DNA from: Streptacidiphilus sp. ASG 303
GTDB lineage: Bacteria > Actinomycetota > Actinomycetes > Streptomycetales > Streptomycetaceae
Assembly: GCF_020991365.1 (NCBI RefSeq)
Contig: NZ_JAJLRA010000008.1
Location: forward strand, 62,001-126,000
Length of the DNA: 64,000 nt
Direction of reading: 5' to 3'
Both the position numbers and the translations under genes were made by a program. The notes beneath the pieces are model-generated. The model was not told where the DNA came from and ran no database searches. It saw nothing but the letters and a program-made list of their open reading frames with translations. Shown here in pieces: positions 8,481-17,827 of this stretch. Position 1 is the stretch's first letter; every line of letters starts with the position of its first letter.

Positions 8481-9289
8481 GAGGGCCGGCCGCCGCTGCC
8501 CGGCAGGGCGGCCGGGGCGGCGAAGCGGGTCCGGGCCGGCGGCGCCGTCCTGGCCGGGGCGGCGGCTCCGCGGGCGGTGGGGAGGCCACCGGCGGGGGAG
8601 GGGGCGGCGGAGGGCGCCGGGCGGGCGCTGAGCACCATGCCGACGGCTTCGGGCAGGCCGGACGCGGACAGCGTGGGGTGGTACCCCAGCTCGGGCCACG
8701 GGCGGCCGTGGTGCAGCCAGACGCTCTGCAGTCCGCTGAGGCTCGCGCCGGCGATGTCGGCGGGCGCGTGGTCGCCGACCATCCAGGTGCGGGCCGTCCA
8801 CGCGCCGTCGGTGGGGACGCCGCAGCGGCGGGCGGCGATGCGGAAGATCTCCGGGTCGGGTTTGGCGAATCCGGCCTCCTCCGAGATCACCCAGCCGTCC
8901 ACCAGGGCGGCCAGGCCCGTGCGGCGGATCTTCTCCAGCTGGGGGGCCGTGCCGCCGTTGCTGACGATGCCGAGCGTCCAGCCCGCGGCACGGGCGGCGC
9001 GCAGGGCGGCGAGGTGGGGGGCGGGGCAGTGGATGTGCGCGTTGATGCCGCGGCGGTAGTGGGCGAGGAGGGTGTCGAACGTGGCGTCCAGGCCGTAGCG
9101 CTGCCGCAGGGCGCCGAGCAGGGTGCCGCGGGGGACGAACCCGCTGCCGTCGAGGGTGGTCAGCCAGCCGATGTCCTGGGGCGGCAGGCCGTGCTCCGCG
9201 AGGAAGTCCCGTGCCCAGCCCCGGAAGGCGGCGTCCCGGGGCAGCAGGGTGTTGTCGAGGTCCATCAGCAGCAGCGGCATGCGCCGCAT
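8420..9289 (-). CDS. HAD-superfamily hydrolase
   Basis: 289 aa. All HAD motifs are present: I DLDNT (D10 nucleophile and D12), II VSNGG, III lysine in FAKPDPEIF, IV MVGDHAPAD. The cap insertion sits after motif I as in subfamily IA phosphatases (haloacid dehalogenase/phosphoglycolate-phosphatase type). The last ~65 residues are an Ala/Pro/Gly-rich tail unlike the family, extending past the end of the convergent GNAT gene. Start choice: ATG 9289 (MRRMPLL) is taken; ATG 9280 or 9310 are alternatives. Probably a small-molecule phosphatase; substrate unknown. Confidence 0.85.
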   Translation of the reverse strand: MRRMPLLLMDLDNTLLPRDAAFRGWARDFLAEHGLPPQDIGWLTTLDGSGFVPRGTLLGALRQRYGLDATFDTLLAHYRRGINAHIHCPAPHLAALRAARAAGWTLGIVSNGGTAPQLEKIRRTGLAALVDGWVISEEAGFAKPDPEIFRIAARRCGVPTDGAWTARTWMVGDHAPADIAGASLSGLQSVWLHHGRPWPELGYHPTLSASGLPEAVGMVLSARPAPSAAPSPAGGLPTARGAAAPARTAPPARTRFAAPAALPGSGGRPSYRPVAAGATAGARAGGLAG

Positions 9290-9734
9290 GGTGCCAGCGG
9301 CGGCGGTCATGCATCCGGCACTTGCCGCCGAGCGGCCGGAAGCGCGGCCGGAAGGCCGCGGGCATGGCCGGAATGCCGCCTGTCGCCGGCCCCCGGCACG
9401 GTGGCGCACCACGGGGACAGGCGCTGTTGCGCTTCGATCCGTGCTCCGGCATCCTCCTGTCAACCTCAGGGAACGGGGCGGCGGGGTGAAGTCCCTGCCC
9501 GCTGCGGGGGGACGTGGGCGCGACGGCGCGCACACGCCCGCGCACGGCGGCTGCAGAGTCTCTCCGCGCTCCGCACCTGGGCGGGAACGCCCTGTCGCCG
9601 TACTCTGGAAGGGAGAAGTCGCGCAGTCGCGCCGCGGCCTTCCGGGCCGGGCCCCGTGCCGCATGCGGCGTCCTGCTGCCACCCTCCGCCGCGCCCTCCC
9701 CAGCCGTCCCCCCTCTCGCCGAGAATCCCGAGTC
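9290..9734. other. Intergenic region with no recognised gene
   Basis: 445 bp between the divergent HAD and universal stress protein genes. No repeats, hairpins or coding pattern stand out. Confidence 0.5.
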
Positions 9735-10367
9735 ATGGCCGCTCACGAGCCCCACAAGCCCGCCGACGGCGACCCCGCCGCCCGGCCGACGGGGCCTTCC
9801 GCCTCCACGGGGGAGCCCTCCGCCGCCGATCCGCGCCGGGCGGCCGAACCGCGCAGGCACAGGTCGAAGCCGAGGCAGAAGCCCGGCGCCCTGCCCCACG
9901 TCCAGGAGCCGTTCGGAGAACCGCAGTCCGTCCACGCCTGCGATCCCGCCTTCCAGCACGGGGTCGTGGTCGGCTTCGACGGCTCGCTGTCCAGCGAGCG
10001 GGCCCTCGCCTACGCCGTCGGCATGGCCCGCCGCTCCGGTTGCGGACTGGTGATCGTGCACGTCGCCAACCGGCTGCCGGCGACGGTGTGGGCGGGCTGC
10101 GAGCCGCCGGTCTTCGTGGACGTCCCGGACCACCGCACCGAGGTGCTCGGACTGGAACTCGCCTGCTCCGACTACCTGGCCGACGTGCCGTGGGTCCTGG
10201 TGGAGCGCGGCGGCGACATCTGCCACGAGCTGGAGGAGGTCGGGCGGGAGTACGCCGCCGACGCCATCGTGGTGGGCAGCACGCACGGCCTGGTCGGCAA
10301 GATCTTCGGTTCCGTGTCGGGGCGGCTGGCCCGCCGGGCCAACCGCCCGGTCGTCGTCATCCCCTGA
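9735..10367 (+). CDS. Universal stress protein (UspA family)
   Basis: 210 aa. One Usp domain (~75-210) preceded by a ~70-residue charged, probably disordered N-terminus. The domain starts VVVGFDGSLSSERAL and ends with a GSTHGLVGKIFGSVSGRL segment followed by RPVVVIP. This C-terminal glycine/serine motif is the ATP-binding signature region of ATP-type Usp proteins, though it deviates slightly from the G-2x-G-9x-G(S/T) pattern. Likely a cytoplasmic stress or dormancy-related nucleotide-binding protein. Monocistronic, ending at a strong hairpin. Confidence 0.88.
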   Translation: MAAHEPHKPADGDPAARPTGPSASTGEPSAADPRRAAEPRRHRSKPRQKPGALPHVQEPFGEPQSVHACDPAFQHGVVVGFDGSLSSERALAYAVGMARRSGCGLVIVHVANRLPATVWAGCEPPVFVDVPDHRTEVLGLELACSDYLADVPWVLVERGGDICHELEEVGREYAADAIVVGSTHGLVGKIFGSVSGRLARRANRPVVVIP

Positions 10368-10368
10368 G

Positions 10369-10417
10369 GGGCCGGGGGACGGTCCGCCGGCGGTCCTGAC
10401 GGGCCGTCCCCCGGCCC
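10369..10417. terminator. Bidirectional terminator between usp and acdH
   Basis: Perfect 14-bp stem (10369-10382 with 10404-10417) enclosing a 21-nt loop that contains a smaller ccgccggcgg hairpin. It begins right after the Usp stop codon and also lies beyond the end of the convergent leucine operon. Confidence 0.7.
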
Positions 10418-10533
10418 GTCGGGCCGCTCCATGGCCCGCCGCGGCCCGCGGCCCGCGGCGGGCCACGGGCCCGGTGCTCCCGGCGCCCCCCCGCCCCTCC
10501 GCTCCGCCCTGCGGGGGGCGCGCCGACGGTCCG

Positions 10534-11724
10534 TCACGGGGTCATGCCGAGCTCCCTCGCGATGAGCATGCGCTGGACCTCCGAGGTGCCCTCGCCGATT
10601 TCGAGGATCTTGCAGTCCCGCCAGAAGCGGGCGACCGGGAACTCGTTCATGAAGCCGTAGCCGCCGTGGATCTGCGTGGCCTCCCGGGCGTTGACCACCG
10701 CGGCGTCGGAGGAGTGGAGCTTGGCGATCGCGGCCTCCTTCTTGAACGGCTCGCCGTGGAGCAGCCGGGACGCGGCGTCCCGCCAGGCCAGGCGGGAGGT
10801 GTGTGCGCGCATCTCCATGTCGGCGATCTTGAACTGGATGGCCTGGTTGGCGCCGATGGCGCGGCCGAAGGCGTGCCGCTCCGAGGCGTAGGACAGCGAC
10901 TGGTCGACGCACCCCTGGGCCAGGCCGGTGGCCAGGGCTGCGATGGCGATCCGCCCCTCGTCGAGGATGCGGAGGAACTGGGCGTACCCGCGGCCGGGCT
11001 CGCCGAGCAGGTTGGCGGCCGGGACGCGGCAGTCGGTGAAGGAGAGCTCCCGGGTGTCCGAGGCGTTCCAGCCGACCTTCGAGTACTTCTTCGACACGGT
11101 GAAGCCGGGTGTGCCGACGGGGACGATGATGGACGAGATCGCCGGCCGGGTCGAGGCCCTCCCGCCCACTTCACTCGAACGGGTGGCCGGTTCGGTGAGG
11201 GCGGTCACGGTGACCAGGCCCGTGATGTCCGTCCCGGAGTTGGTGATGAAGCACTTGGTGCCGTTGATCACCCACTCCCCGGTCGCCTCGTCCAGCCGGG
11301 CCGTGGTCCGGGTCGCGCCCGCGTCCGAGCCGCCCTCCGGCTCCGTCAGGCCGAAGGCCCCCAGCATCTCGCCGGAGCAGAGCCGGGGCAGCCACTCCCG
11401 CTTCTGCTCCTCGGTGCCGAACCGGTACACCGGCATCGCGCCCAGCGACACCCCGGCCTCCAGGGTGATCGCCACCGAGGAGTCCACCCGGGCCAGCTCC
11501 TCCAGGGCCAGGCAGAGCGCGAAGTAGTCGCCGCCCATGCCGCCGTACTCCTCGGGGAACGGCAGCCCGAACAGGCCCATCCGCCCCATCTCCCGCACGA
11601 TCTCGTACGGGAACTCGTCGTGCTCGTAGTAGTCGCCGATCTTGGGTGCGACGACGTCGTTCGCGAACTCGGCGACCGTGCGCCGCAGGTCCTCGTACTC
11701 GGAGTCGAGCCGGTGGTCGAGCAT
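10534..11724 (-). CDS. acdH: Acyl-CoA dehydrogenase (AcdH/isovaleryl-CoA dehydrogenase type)
   Basis: 396 aa, full family length. FAD-dependent alpha,beta-dehydrogenation of branched short-chain acyl-CoAs is expected. Signatures: LTEPEGGSDAG (FAD/substrate loop), QIHGGYGFMNEFPVARFWRD, and EIGEGTSEVQ, whose Glu is at the usual catalytic position. The ATG at 11724 follows aggag by 7 nt. It is the last gene of the leucine/isovalerate operon, 80 bp after the HMG-CoA lyase gene, where it would make methylcrotonyl-CoA from isovaleryl-CoA. The operon layout matches what I recall of S. coelicolor (accD, accA, hmgL, acdH). Confidence 0.9.
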   Translation of the reverse strand: MLDHRLDSEYEDLRRTVAEFANDVVAPKIGDYYEHDEFPYEIVREMGRMGLFGLPFPEEYGGMGGDYFALCLALEELARVDSSVAITLEAGVSLGAMPVYRFGTEEQKREWLPRLCSGEMLGAFGLTEPEGGSDAGATRTTARLDEATGEWVINGTKCFITNSGTDITGLVTVTALTEPATRSSEVGGRASTRPAISSIIVPVGTPGFTVSKKYSKVGWNASDTRELSFTDCRVPAANLLGEPGRGYAQFLRILDEGRIAIAALATGLAQGCVDQSLSYASERHAFGRAIGANQAIQFKIADMEMRAHTSRLAWRDAASRLLHGEPFKKEAAIAKLHSSDAAVVNAREATQIHGGYGFMNEFPVARFWRDCKILEIGEGTSEVQRMLIARELGMTP

Positions 11725-11804
11725 GGTGACGCTCCTGGGCCTCTTGGGGGTGGCGAGGGTGGGGGAGGCCGCGGCGGGGTCCCCGCCGCGGCCGGCGGGG
11801 CGGG

Positions 11805-12767
11805 TCAGCCCCCGGTCAGGGCGCGCACCGTCCGCGAGGGACTGGGGCGGCCCAGGTGCCCGGCGAGCCAGACGCTGGTGTCGGCGAGGGCCCCGAGGTC
11901 CACGCCGGTCTCGATGCCGAGCCCGTGCAGCATCCAGACGAGGTCCTCGGTGGCCAGGTTGCCGGTGGCGCTTTTCGCGTACGGGCAGCCGCCCAGGCCG
12001 CCCGCGGAGGCGTCCACCACGGACACGCCCGCCCGCAGCGCGGCGAGCGTGTTGGACAGCGCCTGGCCGTAGGTGTCGTGGAAGTGCACCGCGAGCCGGT
12101 CCGGCGCCACCCCCGCCCGCCCCAGCGCCTCCAGCAGCGCCGTGACCTGGCCCGGGGTGGCGACGCCGATGGTGTCGCCGAGGCTCAGCTCGTCGCAGCC
12201 CATCTCCAGCAGCCGCCGGCCCGTCGCGACGACCTGGGGGAGCGGCACCCGCCCCTCCCAGGGGTCGCCGAAGCACATCGACAGGTAGCCGCGCACCCGC
12301 ACGCCCTCCGCCGTCGCGCGCGCCACCACGGGCGCGAACATCTCCAGCGACTCCTCCAGGGAGCGGTTGAGGTTGCGGCGGGCGAAGGTCTCGGTGGCGC
12401 TGGCGAAGACCGCGATGTCCGCGACCCCGTGGGCCAGCGCCCGCTCCAGGCCGCGCTCGTTGGGCACCAGCACCGGCAGCCGCAGACCCGGGTGGCGGCC
12501 GGGGAGGTCCGCCAGCAGCGGCATCAGCTGCTCCGCGTCCGCGAGCTGCGGCACCCACTTCGGGTGCACGAAGCTGGTCGCCTCCACGGTGCGCAGGCCG
12601 GCGGCCGCCAGCCTGGCGACGAACTCCGCCTTCACCTCGACGGGCAGCGGCAGCGCCTCGTTCTGCAGGCCGTCGCGGGCGCCCACCTCGTGGATGCGCA
12701 CGCGTGCGGGCAGTCCCGGCAGGGGGACGGCCTCGGGGAGTCCGAGGTCCAGCACCGACCCGGTCAC
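11805..12767 (-). CDS. hmgL: Hydroxymethylglutaryl-CoA lyase
   Basis: 320 aa. It cleaves HMG-CoA to acetyl-CoA and acetoacetate, the last step of leucine catabolism. It is a TIM-barrel DRE-TIM metallolyase: VRIHEVGARDGLQNE (R31, D32 catalytic pair), metal ligands in HFHDTYGQ, and the loop GLGGCPYAKSATGNLATED with the conserved Cys. The GTG start at 12767 overlaps the stop of the upstream biotin carboxylase gene by 4 bp (GTGA), indicating translational coupling. Confidence 0.94.
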   Translation of the reverse strand: MTGSVLDLGLPEAVPLPGLPARVRIHEVGARDGLQNEALPLPVEVKAEFVARLAAAGLRTVEATSFVHPKWVPQLADAEQLMPLLADLPGRHPGLRLPVLVPNERGLERALAHGVADIAVFASATETFARRNLNRSLEESLEMFAPVVARATAEGVRVRGYLSMCFGDPWEGRVPLPQVVATGRRLLEMGCDELSLGDTIGVATPGQVTALLEALGRAGVAPDRLAVHFHDTYGQALSNTLAALRAGVSVVDASAGGLGGCPYAKSATGNLATEDLVWMLHGLGIETGVDLGALADTSVWLAGHLGRPSPSRTVRALTGG

Positions 12768-14995
12768 CGCGCCGCCTCCGCGGGCCCGCCGTCCGCGGCG
12801 GCCGTCCCGTCGTCGCCGTCGCCCGCCGAGACCACGGCGAGCACCTCGTCCATGGACACGCCCGCCCCCTGGACGGCGCGCAGCTGCTCCACCGTGCCGT
12901 CGTGCGGGGCGGCGATGACGTGCTCCATCTTCATGGCCTCCAGGACCAGCAGCGGCTGGCCCTTGCGGACCCGCTCGCCGACGGCGGCCTTCACCACGGT
13001 GACGGTGCCGGGCATCGGGGCGGTGAGGGTGCCGTGGTGCGCGCCGGGACCGCCGCCCGCCGCGCGCTCCGCGACCGGGTCGTACGGCAGCACCGCCCAG
13101 GTGTCGCCGTCCAGGCCGAGCCAGAGGGCGGGCCCGCCCGCGGCGGGGGCGGCGGTGTCGGCGGCGAGTGCGAAGGTGTGTCCGACGCCGTCGAGGGAGA
13201 CCTCCAGGCGGTGGCCGCGGCGTGCCGCCCTGGCGGTGCGCACGGGTCCGTCGCCGAGCCGTACCTGCAGTTCGGAGGCGTTGCCGGGGCCGTTGTCAGT
13301 GGTGGCCGCTACGTTGTCCGTCGAGGTGGGCCGTACCCGCACCTCCACCGGTTCGCCGCCCGGGAGGCGGAGCCGGTGGACGGTCCAGGCGGGCTCGCCG
13401 CCCAGCCGCCAGGCGGAGGGCAGGGAGAACGGGTCGGTCCAGCCGCCGGGGGCGGGGGCCGGTGCGAGGGCCAGGTGCCGGGCGAGTGCCGCGGCGCACA
13501 GCACGGTGTGGGGGAGCGGGGCCGCGGGAGGGGCTCCGGAGGGTGAGCCGTCGGGCAGGTCGGCGGCGTCGGCCGGGGATGCCAGGAGGTCGGGGGTCTG
13601 CTGGACGGTGCGCTCGACCAGGCCGGTGTCGAGTCGCCCCGCGACGACGTCGGGATGCGTGAGGAGCCGGCGCAGGAAGCCGGTGTTGGTGGTCACGCCG
13701 AGGATCAGGGTCTCCGCGAGGGCGGCGCGCAGCCTCCGCAGGGCCGTGGCCCGGTCGGGACCGTAGGCGACGACCTTGGCGAGCATGGGGTCGTAGGTGG
13801 AGCCGACGAGGGTGTCCGGGGCGAGCCCGGAATCGACCCGGACACCCTCCCCGGTCGGCTCGCGCAGCAGCAGGACGCGGCCTCCGGTGGGGAGGAAGCC
13901 GCGTGCCGGGTCCTCGGCGCAGATCCGGGCCTCGATCGCGTGGCCCCGGAAGGAGACGTCCTCCTGGGTGACCGGGAGGCGCTCCCCGGCGGCGATCCGC
14001 AGCTGCCACTCGACGAGGTCCGGCCGCCCGGGGCCGGCCGGGCTGTCCAGGCCGCGCACGTGGGCGGCGAGTTCGGTGACCGGGTGCTCGACCTGGAGGC
14101 GGGTGTTCATCTCCATGAAGTAGTACGCCGACGGGTCGTCGCCGGGAACGATGAACTCCACCGTGCCCGCGCCGGTGTAGCCGCACGCCTCGGCGGCGCG
14201 GACCGCGGCGGCGCCCATGGCGGCGCGGGTGTCCTCGTCGAGGAGGACGGAGGGGGCCTCCTCGACCAGCTTCTGGTGGCGCCGCTGGAGGCTGCACTCG
14301 CGCTCGCCCAGGTGCACGGTGGTGCCGTGGGCGTCGGCGAGCACCTGCACCTCGATGTGGCGGGGCCGGTCGATCCAGCGCTCCACCAGGAGCGTGTCGT
14401 CGCCGAAGGCGGTCCGGGCCTCGCGCCGGGCGGCGGCGATCTCGTCCGGCAGGGCGGCCGGGTCCCTGACCAGCCGCATGCCCTTGCCGCCGCCTCCGGC
14501 GGAGGGCTTCAGCAGCACGGGGAAGCCGATGCCGGCGGCCGCGGCGGCGAGGTCCGCGTCGCTGCGGGCGTCGTCCCGGCTGCCGGGGACGACCGGTACC
14601 CCGGCCGCCCGCACCGCCTCCTTGGCGTTGATCTTGTCGCCCATCAGCTCGACCGCGGAGGGAGGAGGACCGACGAAGACCAGGCCCGCCTCGGCGCAGG
14701 CGCGGGCGAAGGCCGCGTTCTCGGCGAGGAAGCCGTACCCCGGGTGCACGGCCTGGGCCCCGGTGCGGCGGGCCGCCTCCAGGAGGCGCGGGACGTGCAG
14801 GTAGGTCTCGGCCGCACCGGAGTCCGACCGGTCGGGCGGGCCCAGCCGGACCGCGGTGTCGGCCTCCCGCACGTGCGGTGCGTCGGCGTCGGCGTCGCTG
14901 TGGACGGCCACTGCGCGCACGCCGAGGCGGCGCAGGGTGCGGATCACCCGGACGGCGATCTCACCGCGGTTGGCGACCAGGACGGTGTCGAACAT
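12764..14995 (-). CDS. Biotin-dependent acyl-CoA carboxylase alpha subunit (methylcrotonyl-CoA carboxylase type)
   Basis: 743 aa. Biotin carboxylase N-terminal domain (MFDTVLVANRGEIAVRVIR), ATP-grasp (KPSAGGGGKGMRL at ~160; EMNTRLQVEHPVTE), a biotin carboxylase C-terminal domain, a variable middle, and a C-terminal biotinyl domain whose modified lysine is in LVLEAMKMEHV. It carboxylates biotin and passes CO2 to the carboxyltransferase encoded upstream. The operon context with HMG-CoA lyase and acyl-CoA dehydrogenase points to methylcrotonyl-CoA (LiuD/MccA). The ATG at 14995 follows ggaggagcacc. The 188-bp gap to the upstream gene is the largest in the operon. Confidence 0.92.
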   Translation of the reverse strand: MFDTVLVANRGEIAVRVIRTLRRLGVRAVAVHSDADADAPHVREADTAVRLGPPDRSDSGAAETYLHVPRLLEAARRTGAQAVHPGYGFLAENAAFARACAEAGLVFVGPPPSAVELMGDKINAKEAVRAAGVPVVPGSRDDARSDADLAAAAAGIGFPVLLKPSAGGGGKGMRLVRDPAALPDEIAAARREARTAFGDDTLLVERWIDRPRHIEVQVLADAHGTTVHLGERECSLQRRHQKLVEEAPSVLLDEDTRAAMGAAAVRAAEACGYTGAGTVEFIVPGDDPSAYYFMEMNTRLQVEHPVTELAAHVRGLDSPAGPGRPDLVEWQLRIAAGERLPVTQEDVSFRGHAIEARICAEDPARGFLPTGGRVLLLREPTGEGVRVDSGLAPDTLVGSTYDPMLAKVVAYGPDRATALRRLRAALAETLILGVTTNTGFLRRLLTHPDVVAGRLDTGLVERTVQQTPDLLASPADAADLPDGSPSGAPPAAPLPHTVLCAAALARHLALAPAPAPGGWTDPFSLPSAWRLGGEPAWTVHRLRLPGGEPVEVRVRPTSTDNVAATTDNGPGNASELQVRLGDGPVRTARAARRGHRLEVSLDGVGHTFALAADTAAPAAGGPALWLGLDGDTWAVLPYDPVAERAAGGGPGAHHGTLTAPMPGTVTVVKAAVGERVRKGQPLLVLEAMKMEHVIAAPHDGTVEQLRAVQGAGVSMDEVLAVVSAGDGDDGTAAADGGPAEAAR

Positions 14996-15183
14996 GGGAG
15001 GTGCTCCTCCGATGGCAGGGTAGGCGTGCCGGCGGCCCGTCACGTCGGTGGTCGCTTCGGTGGTCGCTTCGCCGACTGCGTCGTCGGCCGCACCGTTCGG
15101 TGTTCCGCCCGGCGATCCGGTCGGCCATCCGGTCGCCCGGCCGGCTCGCGCCCCGGTGGTCACGTCGGTGGTCACGGCCGCCG

Positions 15184-16848
15184 TCACATCCGGAAGACGC
15201 CGTAGGGGCGGGGCTCGGCGAGCGGGGCGTTGGCGCAGGCGGTGAGGGCGAGACCGACCACCGTGCGGGTGTCCTTCGGGTCGATGACGCCGTCGTCCCA
15301 GAGCCGCGCGGTGGCGTAGTAGGCGCTGCCCTGCCGCTCGTACTGCTCCCGCACCGGGCGCTTGAACTCCTCCTCCGCCTCGGCCGGCCAGTCGGCCCCC
15401 TGGGCCTCCAGCTGGTCGCGGCGGACGGTGGCCAGCACCGAGGCGGCCTGCTCGCCGCCCATGACCGAGATCTTGGCCCCCGGCCACATCCACAGGAAGC
15501 GGGGTGAGTACGCCCGGCCGCACATCGAGTAGTTGCCGGCGCCGTAGGAGCCGCCGACCACCACGGTGAGCTTGGGCACCCGGGTGCAGGCCACCGCGGT
15601 GACCATCTTGGCGCCGTGCTTGGCGATGCCGCCCGCCTCGTACTGGCGGCCCACCATGAAGCCGGAGATGTTCTGCAGGAAGAGGAGGGGGATGCCGCGC
15701 TGGTCGCACAGCTCGATGAAGTGCGCGCCCTTCATGGCGGACTCGGAGAAGAGGATGCCGTTGTTGGCGACGATCCCCACCGGGTGGCCGTGCACCCGGG
15801 CGAAGCCGGTGACCAGGGTCGGCCCGTACTCGGGCTTGAACTCGGCGAAGCGGCTGCCGTCCACGATCCGGGCGATCACCTCCCGCACGTCGTAGGGGGT
15901 GCGCGGGTCCACCGGGACGGCGCCGTACAGGCCCGCCGGGTCCACCGCGGGCGGCTCGACCGGGGCGACCTCCCACGGCCGGGGCGGCCGCGGGCCCAGG
16001 CCGCCCACGACGGAGCGGACGATCGCCAGCGCGTGCGCGTCGTCCTCGGCCAGGTGGTCGGTGACGCCCGAGGTCCGGGAGTGCACCTCGCCGCCGCCCA
16101 GCTCCTCCGCGGTCACCACCTCGCCGGTGGCCGCCTTCACCAGCGGCGGGCCGCCGAGGAAGATGGTCCCCTGGTTGCGCACGATCACGGCCTGGTCGCT
16201 CATCGCCGGGACGTACGCACCGCCCGCCGTGCAGGACCCCAGCACCGCCGCGATCTGCGGGATGCCGGCGGCCGACATCCGCGCCTGGTTGTAGAAGATC
16301 CGCCCGAAGTGGTCGCGGTCGGGGAAGACCTCGTCCTGCATCGGCAGGAACGCTCCTCCGGAGTCGACGAGGTAGATGCAGGGCAGCCGGTTCTCCAGCG
16401 CCACCTCCTGCGCCCGCAGGTGCTTCTTCACCGTCATGGGGTAGTACGTGCCGCCCTTGACCGTGGCGTCGTTGGCGACCACGACCACCTCGCGCCCGGC
16501 GACCCGGCCGATCCCGGCGACCACCCCGGCCGCCGGTGCCGCACCGTCGTACATCCCGTCGGCGGCCAGCGGGCACAGCTCCAGGAACGGCGATCCGGGG
16601 TCCAGCAGGGTGTCCACCCGGTCGCGGGGCAGCAGCTTGCCGCGCGCGGTGTGCCGCTGCCGGGCCCGCTCCCCGCCGCCCAGCGCGGCGGCCGCCAGCT
16701 TCCTGCGGAGCTCGCCGACCAGGGCGGTGTGCGCCTCGACGTTGCCCCGGTAGGTGTCCGACCCGGGGTCGGCGGCGGTGCCCAGCCGCGGTGCCGCCGC
16801 CTCGGCGGCCCACGTCGGGGGAGCGGCGGCGTACGACGAGAAGACCAT
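15184..16848 (-). CDS. Acyl-CoA carboxyltransferase beta subunit (methylcrotonyl-CoA carboxylase type)
   Basis: 554 aa. It transfers CO2 from carboxybiotin to an unsaturated acyl-CoA. Two crotonase-like halves: the N-half has [20 protein letters not shown] and [14 protein letters not shown]; the C-half has [40 protein letters not shown] and [16 protein letters not shown]. These are typical of MccB/LiuB rather than propionyl-CoA carboxylases. The ATG at 16848 is 9 nt from aaaggag; a GTG at 16854 is too close. It is the first gene of the operon, divergent from a TetR gene across an operator-rich 96 bp. Confidence 0.92.
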   Translation of the reverse strand: MVFSSYAAAPPTWAAEAAAPRLGTAADPGSDTYRGNVEAHTALVGELRRKLAAAALGGGERARQRHTARGKLLPRDRVDTLLDPGSPFLELCPLAADGMYDGAAPAAGVVAGIGRVAGREVVVVANDATVKGGTYYPMTVKKHLRAQEVALENRLPCIYLVDSGGAFLPMQDEVFPDRDHFGRIFYNQARMSAAGIPQIAAVLGSCTAGGAYVPAMSDQAVIVRNQGTIFLGGPPLVKAATGEVVTAEELGGGEVHSRTSGVTDHLAEDDAHALAIVRSVVGGLGPRPPRPWEVAPVEPPAVDPAGLYGAVPVDPRTPYDVREVIARIVDGSRFAEFKPEYGPTLVTGFARVHGHPVGIVANNGILFSESAMKGAHFIELCDQRGIPLLFLQNISGFMVGRQYEAGGIAKHGAKMVTAVACTRVPKLTVVVGGSYGAGNYSMCGRAYSPRFLWMWPGAKISVMGGEQAASVLATVRRDQLEAQGADWPAEAEEEFKRPVREQYERQGSAYYATARLWDDGVIDPKDTRTVVGLALTACANAPLAEPRPYGVFRM

Positions 16849-16878
16849 GGCCACGAGCTCCTTTGCCCTGCACCGCCA

Positions 16879-16924
16879 CGTTAATTAACGTTAACTTACG
16901 CGCCCAGGTTAACCATCGATAACC
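16879..16924. promoter_or_regulatory. AT-rich operator cluster between the leucine operon and its TetR gene
   Basis: Contains the perfect 12-bp palindrome CGTTAATTAACG (16879-16890), the overlapping palindrome TTAACGTTAA (16885-16894), and a second imperfect repeat GGTTA...TAACC (16907-16924) that includes GGTTAACC. Very AT-rich for this genome. The second repeat overlaps the presumed -35 of the TetR gene. Best explanation: binding sites for the adjacent TetR repressor controlling both directions. Confidence 0.7.
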
Positions 16925-16932
16925 GCACTGTC

Positions 16933-16938
16933 TAGGAT
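16933..16938 (+). promoter_or_regulatory. -10 element of a leaderless TetR promoter
   Basis: TAGGAT lies 6 nt before the ATG at 16945, with TTAACC (16909-16914) 18 bp upstream as a possible -35 inside the operator. The transcript probably starts at or next to the start codon. Confidence 0.55.
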
Positions 16939-16944
16939 CGGACC

Positions 16945-17712
16945 ATGTCCCGCACCGACGCCCCCGCCGCGACCCCGCGCCGCGACCAGATCCGCCGCGA
17001 GGCCGCCCGGCTCTTCGCCGCCCGCGGCTTCCTCGGCGTCGGCGTGGACGAGATCGGCCGGGCCGTCGGTATCAGCGGCCCCGGCCTCTACCGGCACTTC
17101 GCGGGCAAGGACGCCATGCTCGCCGACCTGCTCGTCGGGATCAGCGAGCGCCTGCTGGACGAGGGGCGCCGCCGCGCCGAGGACGCGCCCGGCGCCGCCG
17201 CGGCCCTGGACGCACTGGTCCGCGGCCACATCGACTTCGCCCTCGACGACCAGGACCTCATCACCCTCCACGACCGGGAGCTGCTGCACCTGAAGGACGA
17301 GGACCGCCGCCGGGTCCGCCGCCTCCAGCGCAGCTACGTCGAACTCTGGGTGGACGTGGTGCGCCGGGCGTTCCCCGCGCCCTCCCCGCTGGCCGCCGAA
17401 CCCGGGGCCCGCGCCGCCGTCCACGCCGTCTTCGGACTGCTGAACTCCACCCCCCACAGCGCCGTCCGGCGCGGTGCCCAGCCGGCCCTGGGCCGCGACG
17501 CCATGGCGGCACTGCTGCACCGGCTCGCCCTGGGCGCCCTCGCGGCGGCCGCCGGGACCGACGGCGGCGCCCCGGCCCCGGTCCAGGCCCCGGTCCAGGC
17601 CCTCGACCCGAACCCCGACCCGGCTGCGGTCCCCTCCCCGCCGGACGGCCGTGCCGCCGCCGGGCCGGGCGGCTCCGCCCGGCCTGGCGACCGACCGCTG
17701 CCCGGCGGCTGA
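16945..17712 (+). CDS. TetR-family repressor of the leucine/acyl-CoA operon (AccR-like)
   Basis: 255 aa. N-terminal TetR HTH (RDQIRREAARLFAARGFLGV, then VDEIGRAVGISGPGLYRHF, residues ~12-52), an all-helical effector domain, and a Pro/Ala/Gly-rich tail from ~195 that lengthens it beyond the usual ~210 aa. It is divergent from the carboxylase operon. From memory, a TetR protein named AccR in S. avermitilis controls the equivalent operon and responds to short-chain acyl-CoAs; the same role is inferred here from position and operators. Probably leaderless. Confidence 0.85.
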   Translation: MSRTDAPAATPRRDQIRREAARLFAARGFLGVGVDEIGRAVGISGPGLYRHFAGKDAMLADLLVGISERLLDEGRRRAEDAPGAAAALDALVRGHIDFALDDQDLITLHDRELLHLKDEDRRRVRRLQRSYVELWVDVVRRAFPAPSPLAAEPGARAAVHAVFGLLNSTPHSAVRRGAQPALGRDAMAALLHRLALGALAAAAGTDGGAPAPVQAPVQALDPNPDPAAVPSPPDGRAAAGPGGSARPGDRPLPGG

Positions 17713-17738
17713 CCCCGGCCCGCGCCGGGCGTCCGGCC

Positions 17739-17798
17739 CGCAGCGCCCGGCCCGCCCGGCCTGGTCGTCGGCCCGCCCGGCCTGCTCGTCGGCCCGTC
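17739..17798. repeat. Short imperfect direct repeat in TetR/VOC intergenic DNA
   Basis: Two near-identical copies of a ~20-bp unit (cggcccgcccggcctg followed by gtcgt or ctcgt) between the convergent TetR and VOC genes. Non-coding; no clear function. Confidence 0.45.
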
Positions 17799-17827
17799 CG
17801 CTGCGGGCCGCGCCCGGCGGCATCCCG

